A DNA stretch of 60,000 bases, taken from positions 335,516,793-335,576,792 of the forward strand of contig NC_081408.1 of the NCBI RefSeq assembly GCF_030272615.1. The letters are read 5' to 3'. Below the pieces are notes generated by a model. It had not been told where the DNA came from, made no database searches, and worked only from the letters and a program-made list of their open reading frames with translations. Position 1 is the stretch's first letter. Every line of letters begins with the position of its first letter. A program made the position numbers and the translations under genes. Of the stretch, positions 22,990 through 34,368 are shown piece after piece. This DNA is from Cryptomeria japonica. Lineage: Eukaryota; Streptophyta; Pinopsida; Cupressales; Cupressaceae.

Positions 22990-25415
22990 TTTTCAGGAAG
23001 GACAGTCCAAAACTTGATGGAACTAACTATGGTATATGGAAGATCAGAATGGAGACACATCTGAATTGCAATGGAAGAGACATATGGGATTTTACACAGA
23101 ATGGCTATGTTGGTCCTACACCAGGTCAACCTAATCCACCTACATTGGGCAAGGATCAAGAGAATGATTGCAAAGAAAGAGAAGCACTTTTGAGCGCTTT
23201 GTCAGATCAAAAAATCATGGGATTATCAGATCGATCTACTGCTAAAGCTATTTGGGATAAATTAGAAACATTCAATGAAGGAGATACCACTGTCAAAATT
23301 GCAAAACTAGAATGCTTCCGGGTCAAGTATGAAAATTTGAAAATGGAGGAAGATGAAAGAATTTTTGCTTTTATGGAAAGGGTTAATGAAATTGTTTTGG
23401 GAATACTATGTTGTGGAGGTTCCTTAAGTGAAGATGAAATTGTTTCTAAAGTTTTGAGAGAATTGCCACTGACATACAAAATTAAAGTAACTTGTATTAA
23501 TGAGTTGAGAACAATGCCTAATACATCAGTATCTAGAGATACCTTGGTTGGAAAACTTTCAGTAGTTGAGCTTGAGGAATTTGGTCTTGTTGCTACAATT
23601 AAGACAGATTTAACCTTCAAAGTGTCATCATCTATAGTGTCATCATCATCAACTGACAAATATGATTGGAAATAACTTTATGCAAGAGAACTTGAAGATA
23701 TTAGGAGGGAAAATAAAGAAATGGAAGAACTTGAAGAACTATTTGCAAGGAAAATGCCTAAAGGTCCTATTGGAAGTAAGTATGAAGGTAAAGCACCATT
23801 TAAATGTTTTAACTCCAATAAAGTTGGTCATATGGCATCTAGATGTCCTGATAGACATGCAAGATTGAGAGAAGAAGCTAAAAGAACATATAAGCCTAAC
23901 CCTGAATATGACAGATATAGATTTAAGAAAAATAGAGACAAATCATGCTACTATGTTGATGAAGGAGTTACTAATGATTCTGATGAAGAACTAGCAGACA
24001 ATGGATGAGATTTTGTTGCAATAACAGAAGATCAATTGGCACCTACTATTCCATCGGTAGAGCATGCCCTGACAGCTAAAATTGAAGACAAGGATGAATG
24101 GATTGTCGATTCTAGATGTTCACATCATATGACTGGTGATAAAAGTAAATTGTTATCTTTTTAGGAGTACAATAGAGGTCTAGTAAGATTTGGAGATGAC
24201 AAAGCTTGTTTGATCAGAGGAAAAGGCACTATATCTTTTGATGGTAAGCACAATACTGACAATGTTTATTATGTTGAAGGTTTGAAGCATAAACTTTTGA
24301 GTGTTGGTCAATTAGTTGAAAAGGGATTTCAATTACAATTCAAGAATGGTAAATGCAAAATCATGAAGAGAACTGGTTTGGAAATTGTAACCAGTAATCA
24401 GACTAGAGGTAATATCTTTCATTTGAATAAAAATGAAAAAACATGCTTGATTTCACACATTGATGAAAGTTGGTTATAGCATAAAAGACTCTTTCATGTG
24501 AATTTTGATTGCATTATAAAGATTAGTTCATCTAAGGCAGTAAGGGATTTATCTAAGATTGTAAAACCTCATAATCTAGTATGTAAGGAATGTCAAATGG
24601 GAAAGAAAGTTAGAACAACTTTTAAGAGTATTTCTGAGAAATCCAATAATGTTCTTGATTTAATTCATACTGACTTGTGTGGTTCGGAAAGAACAAGAAG
24701 TCTATAGGGAGATAGATACTTTATGCTAATCATTGATGGTTATTCTAGAATGTGCTGGGTTACTTTTCTCAAGGAGAAATCAGAAGTTTCTGGGAAATTC
24801 AAATTATTCAAGGCACTTGTAGAGAATGAAACCGGTAAGAAAATCAAATGTTTAAGATTAGATCAAGGAGGTGAATTTACATCTAAGAAGTTCAATACAT
24901 TCTGTGAAGTGAATGTAATTAGAAGACAACTATCAACACCTCGAACACCTCAGCAAAATGGAGTTATGGAAAGGAAGAACAAAACTATTCTGGATGCAGC
25001 TAGAAGTATGATATCAGAAGAAAATCTACCTCAAGTGTATTAGAGAGAAGCAATGAATATAGTGGTTTACACTTTCAACATAGTTCACATCAAAGGTGAA
25101 ATCGGTAAGATACCCTATGAATTATGGTTTGGTAATATTCCTACTTTTAAATACTTCAGAATATTTGGAAGCAAATGTTACATTAGGAGAGATGAGTATA
25201 TTGGTAAATTTGATCCTAGAAGTGGGGAAGGTATATTTCTCGGTTATTCATCTAAGAGCAAAGCAAATAGACGTTTTAATAAAAGATTGCAAAAAATCAT
25301 TGAAAGTGCAAATGTGAAGATAGATGAACAATTTAGAGGAAATTCAAGGTCTATGAATTCTGAACCGGCAATTGAGATAATCACATATGAACCTATACAG
25401 AGTGCACCGGTATAG
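22990..25415 (+). pseudogene. Copia gag-protease-integrase, inactive, lacks RT
   Basis: One frame (frame 3) holds a UBN2-type Copia gag (KLDGTNYGIWKIRM onward, about 23005-23670) and a zinc knuckle whose second Cys is Ser (CFNSNKVGHMASRC, about 23805-23846). The protease active site reads DSRCSHHMTGD, with Arg replacing the Gly of the usual D-S-G (about 24106). Then come the integrase H-H-C-C region (HKRLFHVNF ... CKECQMGKK) and a core with IIDGYSRMCW, where a second Asp is expected instead of Gly. LDQGGEF and PQQNGVMERKN follow, and the C-terminal FLGYSSKSKANRRFNKR motif. Stops lie at 23673, 24006, about 24162, 24477, 24705 and 25041; those before HKRL and after QVY stand where Trp is usual. 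It ends before the RT. The true start is obscured by a frameshift near 22970. Confidence 0.9.
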
Positions 25416-25559
25416 AATGTTGATCTAGTTAAGGGAAAAACTACGGTGGGAACCTACCCACAATATGATGATACTCTGCAATAGTATGTATAAATATTAC
25501 AATGGGGAATGCATATGCATTTAGGCACATTGCCTAGAGCATATAGCTCAAGATACAAT
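25416..25559. other. Junction sequence without recognised features
   Basis: Between the truncated Copia and a minus-oriented LTR-like block. On the minus strand a degenerate PBS-like sequence (TTGTATCTTGAGC) lies next to the LTR-like end at 25560. Confidence 0.3.
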
Positions 25560-27075
25560 TGTTATTTAGAGAATTTGGTTAATACTGAGAGGAGGGGGGA
25601 TGAATTAGTATTAACAAGAAACTGAAATCTTAAACCAAACTAATCAATACTTAATAAAAAAAAATCATAATCAATAACGATAGCCACTAAAATCAATCTT
25701 CTAATCAGATTTATCAAACTGCTCATTTAAGTGTTCACCAATATTCATGCAATAGAAACCTATCAACTTCAACACATAAGAAATCAATCAACACATGAAT
25801 ATCAAGATTTTTATGTAGAAACCCTAATGGAAAAACCATGGTGTGAATTGGTACCCACAAAAATTTTGCACTCTTTTGGAATGTGTCATGTTAGGAGCCT
25901 AGCCCAGTTAATAACTTACAATTATGCCCTATTAGGTGTCCCTCCATTAAGGATTTACCTCAGCCTTGTTCAGAGATTTGCCCTATTAGGAGCAACCTTG
26001 TGAAAGGATTTATAACCCAAGGTAATGTGTCAGCCAATGAAGGGATTTACACAATCAAGCATCTTAGGACCTACGCGGTTAAGGGATTTAAAGTTAGCTG
26101 CAACTATTAGGGAACAACAGATGAATAATATGGAAATAGAACTCTCTACCTTCTTGTACAGATCCACTTTAACTCTAATCTTCTTCTCTCATGCAAACAT
26201 ACACACTAGTTTGGCCACACACTCTTCTTTTGATCACCGACACAGTAAATCATCATGGACTTACCCTAAAATAGACTTTACAACTTATTCGATTACAAAA
26301 CCCTAACCTCATACTAAGATTTACATCATAGATTATCATAGATCTTTACAAATAATTATAGATCATCATATGGATCACTACAACAAATTACAAATCAATT
26401 ACAGTCATTGAATGATCATAAATCATCACCACACTTTGATCTGATAAGTAATCAAGCCCTTGAAACATTCTTCTATACTCTTCGTTGTTTCCCATGAGAT
26501 TCCTTCTTTAATCATGGCAAAACAACCAATTTGAATCTTCATGCAGATCAAGCCACATCATTAACAACTTACAAACAAAATGTTATACACCATCAAACTC
26601 AAAATTATTACCAGTTACAAGATTTGAATACCGGTTCTTAAACCCTACAGAAAATACATCAGTCAGTCACAAACATAACTTTCAGTAACCAAAATATGAT
26701 GTGGTTCTTATCATAAGCTCATTAAAATGTCACAAACACATATTCCAAATTGCAACATCAAATTCCTCATCAATCTCCAGAATTAATTACTTGACCATAA
26801 CACATTTTCTCATTTACCGGTTAAGTCCTATTTGCCAATTAACTATCACATTCATTCCATAGCTTACCGATCAATCATAGATGACTTAGATAAAATTATA
26901 AAACATATTAAAACAATGTAAGCATAGTTGGCATCAATGACAACACAAGCTGATCATCAAGTCATTAAACAACATCTCAACTATATCGTCACCAATAGTC
27001 CTTATACTAGTTCATCAATATCATCAATTGAATATCCATTCACATTACCAGTTATGCCAATATTTCAACAACAAT
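25560..27075 (-). repeat. Putative LTR, minus orientation
   Basis: Read on the minus strand, the right end has a TGTTGTTGAAATATTGGC start (about 27070). Farther in come GTTGTCATTGATGCC, a TACC...GGTTTTTCC...GGGTTTCTAC block, and a TTCATCCCCCC...CTCTCAG block before a CA end at 25560. These are the landmarks of the Copia-type LTRs elsewhere in the window. No sister copy or TSD was found, so boundaries are approximate. ORFs inside (25731, 26025) are not genes. Confidence 0.45.
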
Positions 27076-27470
27076 AACCTAGAAGGCTACAACCCTTAGG
27101 GAAGGTTCACTACCTTACAAGGAAGTCTCACTGACTTACAAAATGTTTGGACAACAATCCAGAATCAAGTGAACTGAAAGAATAGCATCTCCAAATGCTT
27201 GATGATAGTTTTGTTTAAGCACATATGTCTTCTCTGCATCACTCCAAAACTCATCTAAATACACCATACCAAAAGATGAATCATTGTTCACACATACATC
27301 ACTCTTTGATAATGTAGATACAATTTTTACTCCTAATATGTATGACAATATCACCTATTTATGCAATTCATCAACCTTGACAACAAGCTCGGCTAAACCA
27401 TCAACACACAATTACAAAACCACATCACATGATACAAATATCAACCACTGCACCAATATAATGATATAAA
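27076..27470. other. Unassigned non-coding sequence
   Basis: AT-rich sequence with short spurious ORFs on both strands. No feature recognised. Confidence 0.3.
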
Positions 27471-28060
27471 TTGTAAGGAAAACATAGTGTGGAAACGTCT
27501 TCCTAAATTCAATTCAATAGGGGATTAAGCAAGTGTGCCTTTTTAAAAATTCTTTTGCAACACATTAAGATGAGTCAAACAAGTGATTTTAATATCCAAA
27601 CACACATAGATTAAACACCATATTTACAAGGGAAAACCTTTACAGGTAAAAAACCAACCACCAAAGAGAAATCACTTTATTCATATTAAACAAATAATTA
27701 CAATAAATTTTGTAGATTCTCTTCTTAGATATTTGTTCTCAGAATCTACAATTTAGATTATAGTCATCACCAATGCAGAACACTCAAGATTACAAGACTC
27801 CAGACATACATCACATAGTAACCTCTCACACTCCTCACACATCAAGCAAGACAAAGCATCCTGGAATTCTTGTCATTTTTTAATGATATTCCATGCCTTC
27901 TTCTCTATGAAACTTTGAGCTTCTCACTCATCACCTCAGTTACATTTCTGGCAACATATATACCAACCAAGATTACAATGTATCAGTTAAGCATAACCGT
28001 TATCGAATCCAACGGTCTTCCATCCATCCAACTACTACATTGCATTTTGGTTTCCTCTAG
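27471..28060 (-). repeat. LTR-end-like sequence, minus orientation
   Basis: On the minus strand the block ends TTTTCCTTACA at 27471, resembling the TTTTCCCTACA end next to the PBS at 59653-59667. It contains a GGTTTTTTACCTGTAAAGG block of LTR R/U5 type. Its other boundary was not found and no PBS is convincing. Confidence 0.35.
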
Positions 28061-28239
28061 CCACTCTGACAATTAGTCATTCCAACCACTAGGAAGTCTA
28101 ATTGTCGAGCGACTGCCAGTTGGTTCATAAACTCATGGAAACCAGATATCCCATATTCATCCAAAAGTCGGGTCAACTTGTATTCAAATACACTGATGAG
28201 ACTATCTTCAGTATCTGAGTGTTCACCTTTTGGAACTTG

Positions 28240-29300
28240 GTTGGATTGCACACTCGTAGTTGGTCTCCACTCCATTGGCCATCGGTATAGCTTTCAACTG
28301 GTAGAGTCGATCATCGAAGATGACTCTATTGGGTTAGTGAAAAGACATGTAAAATGTTACTCTGATCTCTGATAACCAAGAGCGGACCTCATCAGGACAT
28401 CAACACTAACCTTGAGAAGTTATTCCAATCTTTGATAGGCAAGAGTGCACCTCATCGGTCCATCGGAACAAACCATGAGATGTTACCCCAAACATGCATT
28501 GTTATCCTGATAGCCTAAGGTGGTCTCATCAAGTCATCAGAACACACCCATAACTGCTATGTTGATATGCATTGTGATCACCTAAGTAGGTCCCATCGGG
28601 TCATCGACTCATGCCCAAAATCTACTATTTCGATAAGCGAAGCACTCTGAGACATAACAAAGTGGGCTCATTGAGACTTCGATGTAACTATCTTCTCGTC
28701 AACCTGATAGCTGATATCAACTCAATTGCTGAGAGTGACTTCATCGGGTATTAGCATAGCTTCAATCTTGTCAAACCCGATAGCTGAAAGTGACTCCATC
28801 GGGTTTCGACATAGCATCCAGAAGGCCCCTCTGATATCCGATAACACACCGATGACCCAAGGTGGATCCATCGGGTATCGACATAACACCAAACCTGAAC
28901 CTTTGATAGTCGATGACAATCCTGACCGCCTAAAGTGACTCCATTAGGTTTTTGGCATAACACCAACCAAGAACCTCTGATAACTAATGACAACCAATCT
29001 CCTAAGGTGACTCTGCTGGGTTTCGGCATAATGCTCATGTAGTCCTTCCGATATCCAAAGTTATCCTGATGACCAAAGTCAAATTTGTCGGGTCATCAGG
29101 ATGACTTCAAACCTGTTATGACGATATGTGAAACAGTCCAACTAGAAGACAACCAAACCATCGAGACTTCGGTGTAACAAATAACCACCTCTCCCGATAG
29201 CCGATACCAAAATTAAGAAGTTGATTTCATCAACTAGAGTAACACCAATAGGAAAAGTCCATAATCTGATACCATTCCACAAGTTTTTCCATCGGGGTAA
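28240..29300. repeat. Decayed tandem array of about 72-bp units
   Basis: Units share a core close to GTGACTCCATCGGGTTTCGG followed by CATAACACCAA. Core positions were read at 28382, 28445, 28520, 28586, 28662, 28735, 28790, 28862, 28935, 29007, 29078, about 29148 and 29220. Spacing is mostly 63-76 bp (72-73 in the best part, one unit of 55). Short ORFs within it (28722-29038) are by-products of the repeat. It may be part of a decayed LTR. Confidence 0.75.
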
Positions 29301-29686
29301 GTTACATCGATCAACCCAAACACTGGTCAGGAGATTTCAAGGCATATTCCCAATAATCTCCCACTTACCGAGGAATCTACTGGACCTATCTATCATGCCG
29401 AACACTTACAGATTTCATTGAGAACAATGGACTTCAAAAGTCCATCAATGCTGATATACCATTCGATCACAAACCCCTAGGAAACATAGTTTAATTTATG
29501 TACCTCTAAGACACACACAAAGAAGTATCATCTCATCCATAGATACTCCCACCTTCTATCATTCCACTGCCACTAGACACAAATATAATCTATCTACTGA
29601 GAAAAACATAACTCTAACTTCTAGAACACAATAAACTCACATTCCCAAGGCTACTCAAATATATCAACATTTGTTACAAACATAGT
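29301..29686. other. Unassigned flank of the Tat insertion
   Basis: No ORF or repeat recognised. Its last five bases, ATAGT (29682-29686), are the left copy of the Tat target duplication. Confidence 0.4.
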
Positions 29687-30840
29687 TGTGTGTGTGAAAA
29701 GTGGAATAAGGATCTGTATCTGCAAGACACAACACTTCAATTAAGTCATTACATGTATGGTTAGACAGATATAAGCATGAATAATAAAACCCTAACAAAT
29801 TGGCCAATTCCCTTCTAAAAGATGTGAGTATAAGATTGCTCTAAGATTTTTATAAGCAATACCAATTACTAGACTACACCAAGATGAAGGATTTAATCTA
29901 TATGAGCATGATATTAAGCTAAATGGATGCAAGATGGATGAAAGATTCAAGCAATTATGAATTCAAGCAATAATGGGTAGAACTAAAATATGGATGCAAT
30001 TAATAAAAAAAGCACTATATATTCAATGACTCTAGAGAAAAATTAGTGTGATAATAGTCTCCAAGCGTGTTCTCAAAAATCTTTGTGGTGTTTGGAATGA
30101 GAGCTGAAGGATGAATTTATAGAGAATTCACAAGAGAGATGATGAAAAAGCTCAATTTAGGATTAATTGAAACAATTGAGAAACCGGGTTCAGTTAACCT
30201 TGAGATAGATTCCAATTATAGTTTAATTGAAATGCATTCAAATAAGAAGTTCAAGTTGCATTGGAAATAAGATTAAATGAATTCCATGCATTTGTGATAA
30301 AAATAGATAATTCTTTGATTTATTCAAGAAAAGAGTCTTTTCAATGCAACTGAACTTCTTTTTCTAAAAAACTTTGAGTTCCAATTTTTAGAGAATAATC
30401 AATAATTCAATTAATTGCTTTTCTAATTTCAAGTTCTAAATTTAGAAAAAGAAATAACATCTCAACTTTGATTTCTCTCTCAATTCAATTCTTTTTATTT
30501 TATTTTCAATTCAACTCTTGCTTTGTAATTAATTCCTCTTTTGTAATAAATTAATTCCTTTTTTGCATGATTAAATGGCAAATTTATTAATTAATTAAAT
30601 ATGCAAGGATATTTAATAAATTAAAATAGGATAATTGATCAAAATGATATTTCTTGGAATGGTTCAATTAATTAAATAAATATTTAATTAATATAGAGTA
30701 ATTCACTTGCCATGTGATATTTGATAATTAAAGAATTAATTATGTGCTCAAGATTGATTTAATTGCCTTTGGTTAGGACCTTGGTGATGTTGTCGAGATT
30801 AGGGGCCCATGGTTTAGATGACCATTTTTAGGGTATTACA
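29687..30840 (-). repeat. Tat 3' LTR
   Basis: On the minus strand starts TGTAATACCC at 30840 and ends in a CACACACA tract at 29687. Sister of 56752-57903; length 1154 versus 1152 bp, the extra 2 bp lying in the CA tract. Confidence 0.95.
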
Positions 30841-30853
30841 TTTGCCCCTCTTT
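30841..30853 (-). promoter_or_regulatory. Polypurine tract, Tat element
   Basis: AAAGAGGGGCAAA on the minus strand, directly before the LTR. The same 13-mer followed by one more A precedes the 3' LTR of the nested element at 47671. Confidence 0.9.
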
Positions 30854-31920
30854 GAATTAATGTGCAAGAAGAGTGTTGGTGCAAAGAATATTTGATGTCT
30901 AGGAGGTACCAGTTCTGAACTTGATTGATCATGAACTAAATAAAGAGCAAGGTGTTTAGCTTGATTCGAAGTGACAAAGCTGAATAAAGTTTGATTAAAG
31001 TGATATCAATCTTGAACTTGATTAAACTTGGGAACGATAGAAAAGAAAGATACCAAACTTGAACTTGATTGATCAAGAAGCAGATCTTACTAATATAGAA
31101 ATTGATTGAACTAGAAATAATGAGCGAAGATAAAAATCGATCTTGAACTTGATGGATCAAGACACAATGAGTGAAGATAAACTATCTAGCTTGATTCGAT
31201 GTGATGAAACTGAACACCTGCTTAGATTAAGTGTGTGATCAAAGAGACTCTTTAAAATTTTGATTGAGTTTAAATGAATAATCAACTTGATGAAAAGCGA
31301 TGAAATTGATTAACATTAAGAGATTAATTCAGATGAAGACAAATATCAGCTCGATTTAAAGTGATGAAATCGATATTCCCCTAGCGATGGATTTGATTCA
31401 GATGATCGAGAGATCTCAACTTGATATGATGAAGATGAGATGCTCCTTTAGCAATAAAAATTTGATTGATTTCCTTTAGCTAAGAAGATTTTTCTTAACT
31501 TTTGATGAAGATTTGAAAATTTTCTCAACTTTGAAGATATGAGGTCATGAGGTCACGAGTATGCCCCCTCGAGAGCGAAATCAAAATATAGTGAGGTTTC
31601 ATCATTATAGGAAATTTTGAGCATTGAGAAGTTATTTGAGCACAAATTGGTTCAGAGGAATATTTGAAAAATTGGCATTGAGCGCAAAGTTGATTTATAG
31701 AATTAAATTGAGATTTAGTGTTGATTGATGAGAAATTGAGTGTAATTTGAAGAAAGAATGATCTTTTGATAAAAAGCACTAAGTGGTCCAAATTGTGAAA
31801 TTGACTAGAAAAATGATATCGAATTTCAATTTCAATCCCAAAAATGGAATCAGAACAGGCAAATTAGCTAAGGGTGCAATTTTCATGTCCATTGGAGTAA
31901 GTTGAAAAATTAGGGTTTTG
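30854..31920. other. Tat non-coding region, upstream of antisense gene
   Basis: AT-rich, with many repeats of a TTGATT/GATGAA type (about 30900-31450), for example CTTGAACTTGATTGATCAAG. No ORF. By position it would include upstream sequence of the antisense gene. Confidence 0.4.
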
Positions 31921-31921
31921 G

Positions 31922-31931
31922 CTATATAAGG
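31922..31931 (+). promoter_or_regulatory. Putative TATA box of the antisense gene
   Basis: CTATATAAGG, 72 bp before the ATG at 32003 and on the same strand as the antisense gene. A good TATA match in a sensible place. Confidence 0.6.
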
Positions 31932-32002
31932 GGTAAAACTGTCATTTTCAATTCATTTTAACCCTCCAAGTTTGAAAATTCAAAAAGCCTTCTGCAAGAA
32001 AA

Positions 32003-34368
32003 ATGGTGGTCCCTACTCATGAGCATCAATTTGAGTGCTAGAGATGACGTAATCGACCTTGACACTATGAGGCAACGGTAAGTGATCAATCTTAAGCCTC
32101 TTATTCTTTTCAATTTTGAATTTTTTTGTTAATTTTTCATGTTTTTAGCATGTAGGAAGTTGGGTTTCTCGTTTTGTCATGTGAGACAGGATCCTATCTC
32201 ATACGAAAAAACTATTAAAGTTTGTTTTGTCATTTGAGGCCATTAGTTTTGTCATTCTAGGACCACCCTTCTGCCGTACGACAACATTCTTAAAAGACCA
32301 TTTTGTCGTCTGTGGTCTAATCTTGTATTGTTTGGGAGTCTTTTATCATACGGGGCCTAATCCTGACTCGTACAAGTTTTTGCCCTTCTATGTTTTGTCA
32401 TTTGAAAAACAGTGAGCATTTTTAAAGGTCTAAACTTGAGATTTTGATTTTGCAATTGGCGTAGTTGGATTTGCATGATATTTTACTTCTCTTATAGGCT
32501 TATTTGGAATGTTTTCTAATGCTTCATTATTTGATTTTGTTTTGTAGGTTCGATTACCTCATGTGCTCTTCAAATGTGTGTATTTGCCTACCCTGACATT
32601 AGTTTGATAGCTTTTAGAGGTTGAGCAGGCTCACATTGACTTGTGCAGTTTGATGCACCCTCTTAGATTACCAGATATCTATGTGAATCATGGTATGCTT
32701 ACAACATTGGTAGAGAGATTCCATTCGGAGCATAACACCTCTCACTTACTAGTTGGGGAGATGACTATCACTCCTGAGGATGTATATAGGATCATCCATA
32801 TCCCTTTTGTTGGGGATAAGGTAGATTATGATACAACACACCTTCCCGAATTATAGGCAGTTAGGCATGTCTTCAAGGATCCTGATATATTGACACATTC
32901 CATCAGTTGGGACGTCATAATGAGCAGGTACAATGAGGACTTCCCTCTAGCTTGTGTCCTAGTAGGGTTTATCAGCTTCTTTCTGATGTTGGATAGGGGG
33001 CAACAGTGATTTCAGTATGGATGGGGCAGGATGCTAGAGAGGTTGATTGAGGCACCTCAGAGACTTGGATGGGGCTCATGCATATTAGCCCACATGTATC
33101 ACAAGATGCATGAGATAGTGTATAGGGAGGGCAAGAGCATGGCCAATGGATTTTTGATCTTACAGGTTTGGGCTTGGGAGTACCTCCCAATTTATCGATC
33201 GATTGTAGATGACAGTAGAGCCTGGGTAGCCGATTGTATATAGGTATGCAGGTTATATTATGTAGCCCCATCTGGGCAAGATTGATTTTTGGTGATGGCA
33301 GCTGGATAATCTAATAGTCATGGTATGGAGACCTTATAGGGGCTTAGACCCATGGGATGACTGGTGGATAGTATGCAAAGACCTTTTTGATATGCGCCCA
33401 CTTATCGGTAGATCACAGACTATGGTGGAGCGATTTATAGTATCTCAAGTGATGAGGCAGTATGGTAGGCCTCAGGGGATCTCGTAGGAGCTCACATCAT
33501 ATGCACATTATGCTAATGAGGAGAGGTGGTGATGGTCATTGAGGTTATCATATGCCTTGAGTATGTAGGAGCTGACTGGTTTACAATGGCTAAGATGCGA
33601 CTATATGGATGATGTTGCTGATGCGGGGGTATTGCCCCAGTATAGGGATTGGTTCTAATAGCATCCATTCTCTAGGTTGACAGATCCAGCTGAGTAGGCT
33701 CCTCACATAGAGAAGATTAAGGATGACACCCCCACATTGGGATAGGGATAGGGATAGGGTCAGAGATAGGGATGGGGTTAGAGAGACGAGGCTCAGAGGT
33801 AGGCAGGTGGCGATCCTGGTGCTAGTAGCAGCAGGGTTCCAACTAGGGTTGGACAATAGAAGGGTGAGGAAAGATCCCTTGGGAGTATAGGTGTGCGATT
33901 GGGTGGAACCAAGGAGGAGCAAGTAGCTCTGAGATAGGTCTAGTAGAGGTGGGAGGAGCAGGGTGGAGCTGGAGGTGGAGATGGGGGTGGAGAGCCTATG
34001 AGAGAGAAGGGAGTGATGCAGGATAGTCAATGAGAGCGCATCTAGTGGAGCTACAGTCATAGTTGACAATGGCTCAAACTCAGCTAGTGAAGCGACACCG
34101 ACAGCTTGTGGAGCTTAGAGCATAGTGTGATTGTCAGGTCACGGTGATGAGGGCAGAGCGAGATGCTCTTCAGCAGGAGGTTTTGCACCAGACCAGTAGG
34201 GAAGCATATTATGTTGCAGCTTATAGTGTAGCATTTCTAGTTACACAACAGGTTATCCACTACTTGTAGTATATGGCACAGTCTGAGGGAGCTCGGGCAC
34301 CTCATCAAGATCCTGGTCATCAGGCTCCTCCTCCTCCACCTGGCAATGAGGAAGAGGCTAATAGCTAG
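32003..34368 (+). pseudogene. Antisense ORF with plant mobile domain (PMD), two exons
   Basis: Proposed gene: ATG 32003, exon 1 to 32077 (25 codons, MVVPTHEHQFEC start), intron 32078-32547, exon 2 from 32548 in the same frame. The PMD follows: HPLRLPDIYVNHGMLTTLVERF, then LLVGEMTITPEDVYRIIHIP (about 32650-32800), ACVLVGFISFF, and after a frameshift near 33290 VWRPYRGLDPWDDWW and MVERFIVSQVMRQYGRPQGI (about 33325-33480). A former Gly-Gln repeat at 33737-33780 now reads GGA-TAG. Gly-rich and helical Ala/Gln-rich parts end at TAG 34366-34368. Stops include TAG at 32854 and 33241 and TGA at 33007. PMD proteins occur both as host genes (MAIN/MAIL1 family) and in transposons; antisense ORFs in this position are known from Tat elements such as Grande. 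What the protein does for the element is not known. Confidence 0.85.
32078..32547 (+). other. Probable intron of the antisense PMD gene
   Basis: Donor ACG|GTAAGTG and acceptor TTTTGTAG|GTTCG define a 470-bp, T-rich, phase-0 intron. Removing it brings exon 1 into the frame of the PMD exon. It contains several TCGTACGACA-like motifs shared with the Tat 5' leader. Confidence 0.7.

Larger units (their letters stand above)
6777..25415 (+). mobile_element. Copia LTR retrotransposon (host of the first nest), 3' truncated
   Basis: The 5' LTR is in two pieces (about 6777-7111 and 22195-22919), split by the 15-kb element at 7112-22189. It is followed by a tRNA-Met primer-binding site (22922-22933) and a decayed gag-protease-integrase reading frame to 25415. 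No RT or 3' LTR follows, so the element is truncated, and its own TSD cannot be checked. The left LTR edge is placed at the TGTTGCATTGG sequence and is uncertain by some 20 bp. It abuts the broken end of the minus-strand Copia fragment, so it probably inserted there or a rearrangement joined them. Confidence 0.7.

Noticed and set aside
33737-33780. TAGGGA repeats resembling telomeric DNA
   Set aside because: Not the plant TTTAGGG unit, short, and explained by a decayed Gly-Gln coding repeat.
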